Source of the DNA: Clostridia bacterium
GTDB taxonomy: Bacteria > Bacillota_A > Clostridia > Christensenellales > Aristaeellaceae
Direction: 5' to 3'
DNA length: 64,000 nt
Assembly: GCA_017430945.1 (NCBI GenBank)
Contig: JAFRMB010000033.1
Span: forward strand, 1 to 64,000
How positions within the stretch are numbered: the first letter of the stretch is position 1; the number at the start of each line of letters is the position of its first letter. The notes beneath the pieces were generated by a model, which had not been told where the DNA came from, did not search any database, and was given only the letters and a program-made list of their open reading frames with translations. Below, one piece after another: positions 26,698 to 35,105 of the stretch. A program made the translations under genes and the position numbers.

Positions 26698-27360
26698 ATG
26701 AAAAAGCTGATCGCCATATTCCTGGTTTTCATCCTGCTCCTCATCCCAGCTGCGCTGGCTGACGACGTGCCCGGACCGCCCGTCGCGGGGGATTGGTACG
26801 CCGAACTTGACGACATCCCGCTGCACCTTTCGCTGAATGCGGACGGCACCTATTCGCTCGTTTTTCCGGACGAGCCCGGTGGATCCCTGGAAGGGACCTG
26901 GGCGACGGACGACATCTTCGTGCGTCTGGAAGACGGAAGCATTCTGACCCTCGTGTCTGAGGACCTGCTCATATGGCAGGGGAAGGGCCTTCGCTTCACC
27001 CGTGAAGCGCCACGGGCCTACGTTCCAGCCGATCTCCTCCCGGACGCCGCCCTCGGGATCTACGCCGGCTACTGGAAGTGCGCCTTCGTCGATCGCGGCG
27101 ACGCCACTGTTCCCGCCAAAGCCGTGGACGACCATACCGACCTCTACATCGAAGACACCCTCGTCGCCCTGGGAGGTCCACGCTTCGGCGACATCTTCCG
27201 GGACTTCGGTTTTGCGGATGGCGTGCTCTTCGCCGATGTGAACGGCCAGGCCGTCACCCTCGATCTTCAACAGGACGCTTACCTGCGCCTCACAGTGGGC
27301 GAGGAGACCCTCTATCTCGCCCGCGTGATCACCGAGGCCCCTGACGGCGAAGTTGAGTGA
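26698..27360 (+). CDS. Secreted protein of unknown function
   Basis: The ATG follows AAAGGAG and lies 51 nt after the large secreted protein, so they are likely co-transcribed. A signal peptide (LIAIFLVFILLLIPAALA) precedes about 200 acidic residues. They begin with a lipocalin-like stretch (GDWYAELDDIPLHLSLNADGTY) and contain a second related unit (YAGYWKCAFV...DLYIEDTLVAL). The paired pattern suggests beta-rich domains. No catalytic motif is evident. Confidence 0.75.
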   Translation: MKKLIAIFLVFILLLIPAALADDVPGPPVAGDWYAELDDIPLHLSLNADGTYSLVFPDEPGGSLEGTWATDDIFVRLEDGSILTLVSEDLLIWQGKGLRFTREAPRAYVPADLLPDAALGIYAGYWKCAFVDRGDATVPAKAVDDHTDLYIEDTLVALGGPRFGDIFRDFGFADGVLFADVNGQAVTLDLQQDAYLRLTVGEETLYLARVITEAPDGEVE

Positions 27361-27370
27361 CAACCATCCT

Positions 27371-27405
27371 CTCGCGGCTGCCCCTGTTTCAGGGGCGGCC
27401 GCTTT
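27371..27405 (+). terminator. GC-rich hairpin after the secreted-protein pair
   Basis: GCCCCTG-TTT-CAGGGGC forms a strong 7-bp stem about 20 nt past the stop; there is no long T run, so its role as a terminator is uncertain. Confidence 0.45.
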
Positions 27406-27665
27406 GCGCCAGACGGGCAGGCTTGACGTTCTCATCGTGGATCCCCAGGGCATCCGCAAACTTTGGAAAGGGACCTCTGCTACGACCGGCACAGGATCAG
27501 TTAGGATTTGTGCTGGCCAAGATCGGGTGGCCCGGTCTTGACACGGAACGGGCCGGAGATCCATGTTGGGGTATCGGGTAAACTGATGGGATCCCCGACC
27601 AAAGGACACCCATATATTGCGGCATCTCCATGTGCATCCGGCAGGGGTATTGCAAACGAAACTGT

Positions 27666-27694
27666 TTGAAGTACGCATCCAAATATGGTATACT
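27666..27694 (+). promoter_or_regulatory. Predicted promoter with extended -10
   Basis: TTGAAG, 17 nt, TATACT preceded by TGG. It now leads into an IS66 remnant and then the HAD phosphatase gene about 500 nt downstream. Confidence 0.5.
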
Positions 27695-27739
27695 TGATGA
27701 TGTGATCGCTTGAGGGTCTTAGAAGAGAGTACCTTTGTG

Positions 27740-28010
27740 CTTTTCTTGATCACGGTGGGATCGAGATCAGCAATGACCAGGTGGAGAACGCTGTCTGCCC
27801 TATCGTGGTCGGAGGCGAGGATCGGCTGTCCTGCGACAACCGGAGCCGACGCCAGCGTGATCGCCTTCACCACCCTGGAGACCGCCAGGATCAATGGTCT
27901 GAACCAAGAAACATATCCGTATCGTCTGCCGGATGTTCTGATCGAACGTTTCGCTGATGATCCCCTGGCAAAGGTGGATGACCTGATGCCATGGTGTGAG
28001 GAAATGCGAA
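27740..28010 (+). pseudogene. IS66-family transposase remnant (C-terminal fragment)
   Basis: One frame reads GIEISNDQVENAVCPIVVGG, the neighbouring frame then reads GADASVIAFTTLETARINGLN and a late DDLMPWCEEM. Together they match the C-terminal end of IS66 TnpC-type transposases (ISNN..AENA.RP..VGRKN; GA.AS...S..ETAKANGL; LLPW). A frameshift near 27820 and loss of the rest of the gene make it inactive. No terminal repeats were identified. Confidence 0.7.
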
Positions 28011-28202
28011 ACAGATCTCAGGCTTGGCGCGGAGTCATTGATCGATCACGAGGCATCTGGATTAACTCCGACAGAAACTCTCTGCACGACGTATGAACGT
28101 CCACGCTGTTATACCCAGCGACTCGCAGACCGATCCGTTTCACGTCGGGATCATATGCCTTTACTATCATGGGTCCTATCAACTTCAATGGGGGAATGAC
28201 GG

Positions 28203-29300
28203 ATGATGACGAATGCAAAAGTGCTGAAGAAAGCGATCCCGGCATTGCTGGCGCTCCTTCTGGCGCTGACGGGCTCGGGAGCCCTGTCGGAGAGCGTCAA
28301 GGCAACAAACATCAGTTGTGAACAGGAAACACTTCCGTTTTGGAAAGAGGGTTCTCCGGCGCTGACGTCTGTGATGACATTTGTCCGCAACGTGACCGAT
28401 CCGGATTCGGAGGCGTATGTCGAACCTTCGGATCGCATCGCCGTGTTCGATTTCGATGGGACGCTATACGGAGAGCGGTTCCCGACGTATTTTGACAACT
28501 GCCTGTTCCTTCAAAGAGCGTTGCACGACGAGAGCTATGCGGCGGCAGAGGACGTTCGTACTTACGCAGAGGAATTGGAATCGGCGCTGATGAACGGGGG
28601 ATCGGAGCCTGAATCGCCGCGCTCGACGGCGCAAATGGCTGCAGAGTGCTTCGCAGGAATGTCCGTGGACGAATACAGGGCCTACGTGCGCGCGTTCATG
28701 GAGCGGCCCGCCTGGGGTTTCTCCGGCATGACCTATGGAGAAGGGTTCTTTCAGCCCATGATCGCATTGGTGCAGTACCTGACCGATAACGACTTCATCG
28801 TTTTTATCAGCAGCGGGTCGGAACGCCTCATGGTGCGGGAGTTGATCGTCGGGAAACTGGATGCCTGGATCCCGGCTTATCGCGTGATCGGCAGCACATT
28901 CTCCCTAAAGGCGACGAATCAGGGCGATAAGGCAGGCCGCAGCTATACCTATGCGCCGGAGGATGATGTGCTCATGGGGGGCAACCTTGTCGTCAAAAAC
29001 CAGAAGGCCAACAAGGTGTTCTCCATCGTCGATGAGATCGGCGCTTCGCCTGTATTGGTGTTCGGGAACAGTTCCGGCGATCTCGCCATGGCGGAGTATT
29101 GTGTCCAACATGGCGGCAAGGCCTATATGCTGCTTTGTGACGATGTTGAGCGTGACTATGGCGATCCGGATGAGGCAGCGGCGTTCGCCGTGGACTGCCT
29201 GGACCGGGGCATCGAGACGGTCTCCATGCGTGACGCGTTTGAGACGATCTACGGGGAGAGCGTCACCCTTGTGCGGCAGGAGCTGGACGACGCGGCTTGA
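28203..29300 (+). CDS. Secreted HAD-superfamily phosphatase
   Basis: The 365-residue protein begins with a signal peptide (KAIPALLALLLALTGSGALS). It carries HAD motif I as FDFDGTLYGE near residue 80, a motif II Ser in FISSGSE, and a late GNSSGDLAMAEY acidic loop (motif IV region). A long helical cap lies between motifs I and II, as in class C1-type or phosphoserine-phosphatase-like enzymes. It should be an extracytoplasmic Mg-dependent phosphohydrolase; the substrate is unknown. The start follows a G-rich site and a second ATG is adjacent. Confidence 0.82.
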   Translation: MMTNAKVLKKAIPALLALLLALTGSGALSESVKATNISCEQETLPFWKEGSPALTSVMTFVRNVTDPDSEAYVEPSDRIAVFDFDGTLYGERFPTYFDNCLFLQRALHDESYAAAEDVRTYAEELESALMNGGSEPESPRSTAQMAAECFAGMSVDEYRAYVRAFMERPAWGFSGMTYGEGFFQPMIALVQYLTDNDFIVFISSGSERLMVRELIVGKLDAWIPAYRVIGSTFSLKATNQGDKAGRSYTYAPEDDVLMGGNLVVKNQKANKVFSIVDEIGASPVLVFGNSSGDLAMAEYCVQHGGKAYMLLCDDVERDYGDPDEAAAFAVDCLDRGIETVSMRDAFETIYGESVTLVRQELDDAA

Positions 29301-29598
29301 GAAATGGCGCGGAGGGATGGACAACGAAGCCGACAACGGTATCCAATAGAAGGCAGTACCATCAGCAGATGTGGTCAGTCGTTTTGGCCGGAAGTCTTTT
29401 TGTGAGAACAAGCATTGACAAGCACGCCGATCATTCCTGTTGTCAAGGGTCTTGAGGCTGTTGTATCAGAATCAGCGTCTGAGTAGTCTGCGTGGCAAGG
29501 AACGGTGATACTGATACAAAGCGGCATTTGCGACGACCGGAATAAGATCAGTTGGGATGAATACCGGATATGGCAGGCTTGGGCCGGAAGAGACAGGA
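29301..29598. other. Intergenic stretch, nothing recognised
   Basis: This AT-mixed spacer lies between convergent genes. No terminator with a clear T run and no repeat was found. Confidence 0.4.
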
Positions 29599-31398
29599 TC
29601 AGTTATCCCCGAACAACTTCATCTGGAATGGCGCCGATGCCACGCCGTCGGTAGCCATGTCGAAGTCCGACTGGGCGGCGGAAACGGCTGCGGCCGTCTT
29701 CGACCCGTAACTGCCGTCAGCTGTGCCCTGCAGATAGCCCGATTCGATCAGCTTCTGCTGCAGACGGCGCACGTCATCTCCTTTTGAACCTGTTTTCAGC
29801 GAGGGATAGCGACGCGACGCGTGTTCCTCCTCCGTGGGAGGCACCGCAGCCGTATACGGGATGCCCTCACGCTGCGCCCATTGTTCACAGTATGAGTTTG
29901 CGGCCACGGTCAACACGAGCTTCTTCGGAACGGCCTCCCATTTGCTGTCGCTGCGGGGATCTCCAAAGGGGTGTTCGCCGATCGTGGTCAGGGTTTCCGG
30001 CAGGAATACGCTTTCCAACGCGAAAGCCGAATAAAACACCGAGTCTCCCAGCGACTGCAGCCCATTCAGGTCGATCTTCTTCAGCTTTTCGCATCTCGTA
30101 AAGGCGTGTTTGCCGACCGATCCCACGCCGTCGGCGAAGTGCACGGAAGACAGCTTTTCACAGTTTGAGAACGCGGAGTCGCCAACGCTCTCGATCCTGC
30201 CCGCGCAGGTCAGTTCTTTCAAACTCTTGCATCCGTCGAACGCGCGCTCTCCGATTGTTCGAACGCCCTGCGGCAAAGCGACCGTCCGGAGCTTTTCACA
30301 GCTGCTGAAGGCTGCCTCCCCGATCTCCGTGACCGCCTCCGGTATTTCGACGGACGACAGCGCGGCACCGTAGAACAGGGCCTTGGGGATCGCCTTCAGC
30401 CCGGAAGGCAGATGCGCTTCCGACAATGCCTTGCATCCCGAAAACACGCCGCTCCCCAGTTCAGACAATCCGTCGGGAAGGGCGATCTTCCGCAGGCCGC
30501 AACCGATGAACGCCCGGTCACTGATGGACGCTGTCGATGCGGGGATCTCAATGGACGTGAGCCGGGAACAGTCTCCGAAGGCGTATTCGTCGATGTGCGT
30601 TACGGTAACAGGCAGAGACACAGAGGTGAATTCTCCACCGCTGAAAGCCCCGCTGCCGATCCCTGTCACCGGTTTTCCGTCCAGTATGTCGGGCACCACA
30701 AGGGATTTTTTCTCCTTCCCGAGATACTTTCTGATGCATACGCCTCCGGACGCATCGTCGAATGTATCGTACAGACCGCTCAACCCGAATCCGAGCAGAT
30801 CGTTGAAGGCGCTCACGTCCTCCTGCGTCCACGACGTAGGGCCGGCGTACATCTCCTTGCCGACACATTCATTAAAGATACTGACCGCGACCTCAGATTC
30901 AAACCAAATATCCCTGTCCGCCTTCGCGGTCTCACCGGTCACCATGTTTTTGAGCGTGAGCGTTTGATGGCCCTTGTACAGCGGCACCTTGGTGTTGGGT
31001 ATCTTCCCGAATGGCTCGTATTTGTACCGCAGGACCGCATAATAAGTCGCCTGGTTCGGGTCGTCCGTGAGCGTCAGAGAGAACACGCTGAGATCTCCGG
31101 CCACCTGCAAAACGTTTTCGGCTGTGAGCGGTTCGGAACGATGCTTTTCGGACCAGCCGATCTCCGATTCTTTGCCGGTCATGGGGTCGATCACCGGAAC
31201 GCACGCCGCGACGTAGGTCAGTGGCTGCGGGTCCGAGGGCACAAAACCCTTCGCGTCCACCCCGAATGCTTCCCGAAAAACCCCGTCCGTCCAGTTGATC
31301 AGCAGCGATCCGTCGAAGACGCCCTTCTGCGGAGCGGCAAGGGCAGCGAAGCTCACGATCAGGATCAGGGCGGTCAGGGCAGCTATCCGTATCTTCAT
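29599..31398 (-). CDS. Secreted leucine-rich-repeat (BspA-type) protein with C-terminal peptidoglycan-binding domain
   Basis: The ATG (MKIRIAALTALIL) follows AGGAGGAGC. The 599-residue protein has a signal peptide, an N-terminal domain of ~200 unrecognised residues, then about ten LRR_5/BspA repeats (GIGSGAFSGGEFTSVSLP; AFGDCSRLTSIEIP; AFSSCEKLRTVALP). The C-terminus is a PG_binding_1 domain (GSKGDDVRRLQQKLIESGYL...DGSYG). BspA-type repeats typically mediate protein or host-surface binding, and the PG domain would attach it to the wall. The same PG module occurs in the 23524 protein. Confidence 0.88.
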   Translation of the reverse strand: MKIRIAALTALILIVSFAALAAPQKGVFDGSLLINWTDGVFREAFGVDAKGFVPSDPQPLTYVAACVPVIDPMTGKESEIGWSEKHRSEPLTAENVLQVAGDLSVFSLTLTDDPNQATYYAVLRYKYEPFGKIPNTKVPLYKGHQTLTLKNMVTGETAKADRDIWFESEVAVSIFNECVGKEMYAGPTSWTQEDVSAFNDLLGFGLSGLYDTFDDASGGVCIRKYLGKEKKSLVVPDILDGKPVTGIGSGAFSGGEFTSVSLPVTVTHIDEYAFGDCSRLTSIEIPASTASISDRAFIGCGLRKIALPDGLSELGSGVFSGCKALSEAHLPSGLKAIPKALFYGAALSSVEIPEAVTEIGEAAFSSCEKLRTVALPQGVRTIGERAFDGCKSLKELTCAGRIESVGDSAFSNCEKLSSVHFADGVGSVGKHAFTRCEKLKKIDLNGLQSLGDSVFYSAFALESVFLPETLTTIGEHPFGDPRSDSKWEAVPKKLVLTVAANSYCEQWAQREGIPYTAAVPPTEEEHASRRYPSLKTGSKGDDVRRLQQKLIESGYLQGTADGSYGSKTAAAVSAAQSDFDMATDGVASAPFQMKLFGDN

Positions 31399-31673
31399 AT
31401 TCGGCTCCTCCTTGCGCAGTGTCTCCGTGCGCCGGGTCAGGCTCTTCTTGTTGTCATAACAGGCGTGTTTGAACAGAGTCATGTCGATCACTCCAAATAG
31501 ATGATGCGGTTTCCCTCTCGGCCGATGAAGTCATACCGCACAGAAGTGCGGCTATCATCAGTATCACAACAGGCTTTGCATTTCGGCATCCGCCTTCGAT
31601 CCACTATGGCGGGTACTGTGTGTAAAGCAAAACGACATTATTGCAGTGCGCGACAGCCGTAATCCTGATATGC

Positions 31674-31703
31674 ATTATACCATAGGGGCATTCAGGTATA
31701 CAA
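31674..31703 (-). promoter_or_regulatory. Predicted promoter for the LRR protein
   Basis: On the minus strand TTGTAT, 18 nt, TATAAT with a TGG extended -10. This leaves a leader of about 265 nt before the ATG at 31398, in which nothing else was recognised. Confidence 0.55.
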
Positions 31704-31909
31704 GATGATCGGGTGTCATGGGGACGGTTCTCGCGACAACTCGATCATGCTCCCACAGGCATTCTGAATGCCCCCAAAGCCACTCGCGCGTCTCCTGTGG
31801 GCCGCGCATGGCCTGGACCGCCCTCTCTTGTCCCCGGTCACAGTTTGCCAAAGTTCGGCAGCGCTGTCGATGGGAGCATCCCCGTGCCACGCGGCTCACG
31901 CACCGATCC

Positions 31910-32424
31910 TCACCGCCTGTGGAATGTGTCCGCAATGCTCTGCCAAAGAGGCCCGAGATCGATGCGTACGCCGTAGCCCACCGTCATGAGGACATACACG
32001 AAGACAGCGCTTGCGATGATCCATATGATGCCTATCCGCACGGCGCCACCATGCCTGAGAAACATGGGATCCTCTTCCAGGTGAAAGTGCGTCGGGTCGC
32101 TGACGTCATAGAGGATGTCGACGGTTTTCCCTACGGGATACTTCTCATGGTCCATATAATTCCCGTATTCCAGGCAATAACCCTGTCCTTCAGCCGTGAA
32201 CTCGATCACAGGTTTATAGTAGATGCTGCTGCCCCGTTTCTCCCTCTGCGCAAGACCTTCAGGACATGGTCGACGATGACGCCGGTCGTCCTGGTGTGTT
32301 CCGTGTCCTCCCTGAGCCTTGCCTCCCGCCGGGATCGGATGCCCATGATCAGGAGGATCCAGCCCACGATCGAAAGCAGAGCGAAACTGAGCAGAAACGT
32401 TATTATACTTGCCATATCATTCAT
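31910..32424 (-). pseudogene. DUF3592-like membrane protein, frameshifted
   Basis: The first 72-residue frame (MNDMASIITFLLSFALLSIVG, then RTTGVIVD) ends at a TGA near 32206. The next frame continues with GSSIYYKPVIEFTAEGQGY, KYPVGKTVDILYD and a C-terminal membrane helix. Joined, it has the DUF3592 layout: helix, TxGxV strand, YxPVxEF, VxVxYDP, helix. The switch falls at a CCCC run near 32231-32236, so a one-base slip, in the genome or in sequencing, explains it. Confidence 0.65.
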
Positions 32425-32453
32425 CCCGATCCGTTGTCGTACTGTCTGACATC

Positions 32454-32483
32454 ATTATACCACGTCGACAGATACACAGACAA
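32454..32483 (-). promoter_or_regulatory. Predicted promoter of the DUF3592-like gene
   Basis: TTGTCT, 18 nt, TATAAT with TGG extended -10 on the minus strand, about 30 nt before the ATG at 32424. Confidence 0.6.
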
Positions 32484-32592
32484 GACCATAACCCCCCTTG
32501 CGATCATTCTTTAAAAAGCCTGATCATCGTCATTCCCGCTCGATCCACTCTCTGTTATAATACTTTCACCAACGAGCAGGGGAGGGGCTTTT

Positions 32593-32820
32593 GTGCTCGT
32601 TCCATCATATAGACCGCTGTGGGATCTGCTGGATGCCCGCGGTATGCTGCACAAGGATCTGCTGAGTTTCATCTCTCAGGCTGCACTCAAAAAGCTGCAG
32701 CATGCCGAAGCCGTGAGCCTGACGATCATCGGCAAGCTCTGCGAAGGGCTGGACGTCCCGATCGGCCGGATCGTTGAGATGGTGAAGGGGCAAGCAGGAC
32801 TGCGCCCAGCCTGGGAATGA
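32593..32820 (+). CDS. Small Cro/C1-type (HTH_26) DNA-binding protein
   Basis: A GTG start follows GGGGAGGGG. The 75-residue protein is a single helix-turn-helix domain (LWDLLDARGMLHKDLLSF...VSLTIIGKLCEGLDVPIGRIVEMV), the layout of short XRE regulators that often control neighbouring accessory genes. A TATAAT at about 32556 precedes it. Its target is not evident. Confidence 0.75.
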   Translation: MLVPSYRPLWDLLDARGMLHKDLLSFISQAALKKLQHAEAVSLTIIGKLCEGLDVPIGRIVEMVKGQAGLRPAWE

Positions 32821-32871
32821 TCGTGCCCGAAGCCGTATGCCCGTCTTTCGGGCAGCTCAACGGCGAGAAGC

Positions 32872-32900
32872 GGAGGACCGATCAAAGCGATCGGTCCTCC
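32872..32900. terminator. Perfect 12-bp hairpin after the HTH gene
   Basis: GGAGGACCGATC-AAAGC-GATCGGTCCTCC lies about 50 nt past the stop. There is no T run, so it may be a processing or stabilising stem instead. Confidence 0.5.
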
Positions 32901-32961
32901 AAAGTGTTTCCGATGGATCCGGTCATCGGGCAGTTGTGCCTGTTCGGCAGCCGCGTTGGGC

Positions 32962-32991
32962 TTGCCGAAGTCTCTGTGCATGTATTATAAT
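32962..32991 (+). promoter_or_regulatory. Predicted promoter for the VOC gene
   Basis: TTGCCG, 18 nt, TATAAT on the plus strand, upstream of a VOC gene remnant and the intact VOC gene. Confidence 0.45.
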
Positions 32992-33016
32992 AAAGGCGGT
33001 ACAGTCAAAGCCAGGC

Positions 33017-33091
33017 AACAAGACATGCATGATGATTTTCCCGCCCGGCTTCGCGTTCGACCTCTGCCGGCACATCGGAAAGCACGACTGA
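33017..33091 (+). pseudogene. C-terminal remnant of a VOC-family gene
   Basis: The last 20 or so codons of this frame (MIFPPGFAFDLCRHIGKHD) mirror the end of the intact VOC protein at 33499 (MILPSGFAINLIQHITK). A tandem copy seems to have been lost apart from its end. Confidence 0.5.
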
Positions 33092-33103
33092 CGAAAGGAA
33101 AGG

Positions 33104-33499
33104 ATGGACAACATGAAGATCACGACGTTCGTTCCGCAGATCATCCCCAAAGACATGGAAACAGTCGTTCAGCTGTTTCAGGAACTCGGTTTTGCCAAAC
33201 ACCAGGCCCCGACGGGGTGCGGCGAACCGAATGCCGAAGACATTCGCATGAAGGATGCGAACGGCTTCTGTCTGGATATTTCATCGATGCCGAACATCAG
33301 GCTTCCGCACGACGTGGTGGTCATCCGCATGACCGTGGACGATTTTGACGAAGCGTATCAGCTGCTTCAGAAATACGGATTCAGGGATTTCAACGGCGAC
33401 AGAACGGCGCAGACCGCGGAGACCGCGAGCCCCAGATCCGCCCTCATGATCCTGCCATCCGGCTTTGCGATCAATCTCATACAGCATATCACGAAGTGA
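33104..33499 (+). CDS. VOC-superfamily (glyoxalase/bleomycin-resistance-like) protein
   Basis: The 131-residue protein starts after AAAGGAAAGG; an ATG three codons later is equally possible. It has one beta-alpha-beta-beta-beta unit pair (ITTFVPQIIPKDMETVVQLFQELGF; MTVDDFDEAYQLLQKYGF; LMILPSGFAINLIQHI). The family includes metal-dependent glyoxalases and drug-binding proteins. Obvious His/Glu metal ligands are not complete, so it may only bind a ligand. Substrate unknown. Confidence 0.75.
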   Translation: MDNMKITTFVPQIIPKDMETVVQLFQELGFAKHQAPTGCGEPNAEDIRMKDANGFCLDISSMPNIRLPHDVVVIRMTVDDFDEAYQLLQKYGFRDFNGDRTAQTAETASPRSALMILPSGFAINLIQHITK

Positions 33500-33615
33500 G
33501 CCAATGGATGCGGGGCCTTCTTGCCATTCCCTTGACCGGTCCGCAGGAAGCCTTCGGATCCTGATGGAATAAGTACGGCTGTCAGGCCGACGACTCGGAA
33601 CAGGAGGAGACCGCC

Positions 33616-34107
33616 GTGATCCATCTGGAGAAGATCGATTACAGGAACATATGGGATATCATCAAGCTTTCGCTTCCGGAACCGCAGCAGGGATTCGTAG
33701 CCGGCAACGGGATCAGTCTCGCCCAGGCCTACGCAGTCCGGGACTCGGAGACGAAGGCGTTTCCTTTCGCCATCTATGACGACGACACCCCGGTCGGCTT
33801 CCTGATGATCGGCTTCAACGAAGCCGCGACCTATGGCGAAGACGAGGAGCCGCCCAGGGTCCTGTCCGGGAACTACGGCTTCTGGCGCATGATGATCGAC
33901 CGGAAGTATCAGCGGAAGGGATTTGGCCGGGAAGCCGTGCGGCAGGCGCTCGCGTTCGTCAGAACGTGGCCGTGCGGCAGGGCGGAATACTGCGCGCTGT
34001 CCTATAAGCCGGACAACACCGTCGCCGCAAAGCTGTGCCATTCCTTCGGATTCGTGGAAAACGGCGAGAAGGACCACGACGAGATCGTCGCCGTGCTGAA
34101 GCTGTGA
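33616..34107 (+). CDS. GNAT-family N-acetyltransferase
   Basis: A GTG start follows AGGAGGAG. The 163-residue protein shows the GNAT acetyl-CoA site (RKYQRKGFGREAVRQAL, the Q/RxxGxG/A signature), a preceding beta bulge (YGFWRMMID) and a late NTVAAKLCHSFGFVENG segment. Length and N-terminus resemble diamine/spermidine acetyltransferases of the BltD/SpeG type, but the acceptor cannot be decided from sequence alone. Confidence 0.87.
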   Translation: MIHLEKIDYRNIWDIIKLSLPEPQQGFVAGNGISLAQAYAVRDSETKAFPFAIYDDDTPVGFLMIGFNEAATYGEDEEPPRVLSGNYGFWRMMIDRKYQRKGFGREAVRQALAFVRTWPCGRAEYCALSYKPDNTVAAKLCHSFGFVENGEKDHDEIVAVLKL

Positions 34108-34260
34108 AAAGGCGCCGGTCAGTCCGGTTTCCCGAACAGACCGGACGGCGATTTCACCGCCGTGCGGTCGACCGATCCTTCCGAATGCCCGAGGACACGA
34201 GCGGGGCGGATGCGAAGATACAAGCAGGCCGGGCGGGATAAAGCACATCGACGCTCGACA

Positions 34261-34294
34261 CGGCCAGGCCCATCGAACGGCCTGGCCGTTTTTT
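34261..34294 (+). terminator. Intrinsic terminator
   Basis: A perfect 10-bp stem (CGGCCAGGCC/GGCCTGGCCG) is followed by six T residues, about 155 nt beyond the GNAT stop. Confidence 0.75.
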
Positions 34295-34479
34295 CTTTCT
34301 GTGGTGAAGCGACTCGAGGCGAGCTGCGCTCTGAAACGATGATTCGATCTTCGGCGTGATACACTGATTCGATCATCGGCAAGACACAAACGAGTTTTGC
34401 GGCTCGAGACCCCTTGAAGTATTTTGAATTCTGTGCCGCGATTTGGTATCCGTACAAAGATGTATCATGATCATACCTG

Positions 34480-35095
34480 TCGTAGGGACGCCATAATTGG
34501 CGTCCGCGTTCCGTTCAGACGCCGTATATCGCACGGTGAAGGGACATGGTTTACAAACAGCGCACCCACATGGTTTACGATTCCGCGGAACGGCCGGGTG
34601 ACGGCGGGCGATGGGGGCATCGCGCCTGCAAAAATGACGGTGGTGACGCGGACGCCAATTATGGCGTCCCTACGGTGTGGTATCGCAGGAATCTGCCGTA
34701 GGGACACCATGTATGGTTTCCGTGGTCGGCCGGGTGACGATGGGCGATGGGGGCATCGCGCCTACAGGAATGACGGTGGTGACGCGGACGCCAATTATGG
34801 CGTCCCTACGACGGGTATATGCACCTTTCCCCGAACCGGCGACAGAGCACCTGGCTCCCTCCCCGAGGGAGCTGGCTGCGAAGCAGACTGAGGGAGTCGC
34901 CGACCCCACCACCAAGTCCGCCTTCATGCGGGCGATGAGGGCATCGCCCCTACAAAATGACGGCGGTGACGCGGACGCCAATTATGGCGTCCCTACGGTG
35001 TGGAATCGCAGGGACCTGTCGTGCGGACACCACGTATGCTGTCCGTGGTCGGCCGGGTGACGGCAGGCGATGAGGGCATCGCCCCTACAGGCTTT
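34480..35095. repeat. Cluster of palindromic dispersed repeats
   Basis: The motif GACGCCAATTATGGCGTC with flanking CGCG and CCCTACG occurs at least four times, once inverted. It alternates with GCGATG(A/G)GGGCATCGC blocks and one copy of a block containing CTCCCTCCCCGAGGGAGC and GCTGCGAAGCAGACTGAGGG. Such repeats are common between genes in gut Clostridia. No coding gene is supported; open frames here are by-products of the repeats. Confidence 0.8.
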
Positions 35096-35105
35096 ATACT
35101 GCCAT

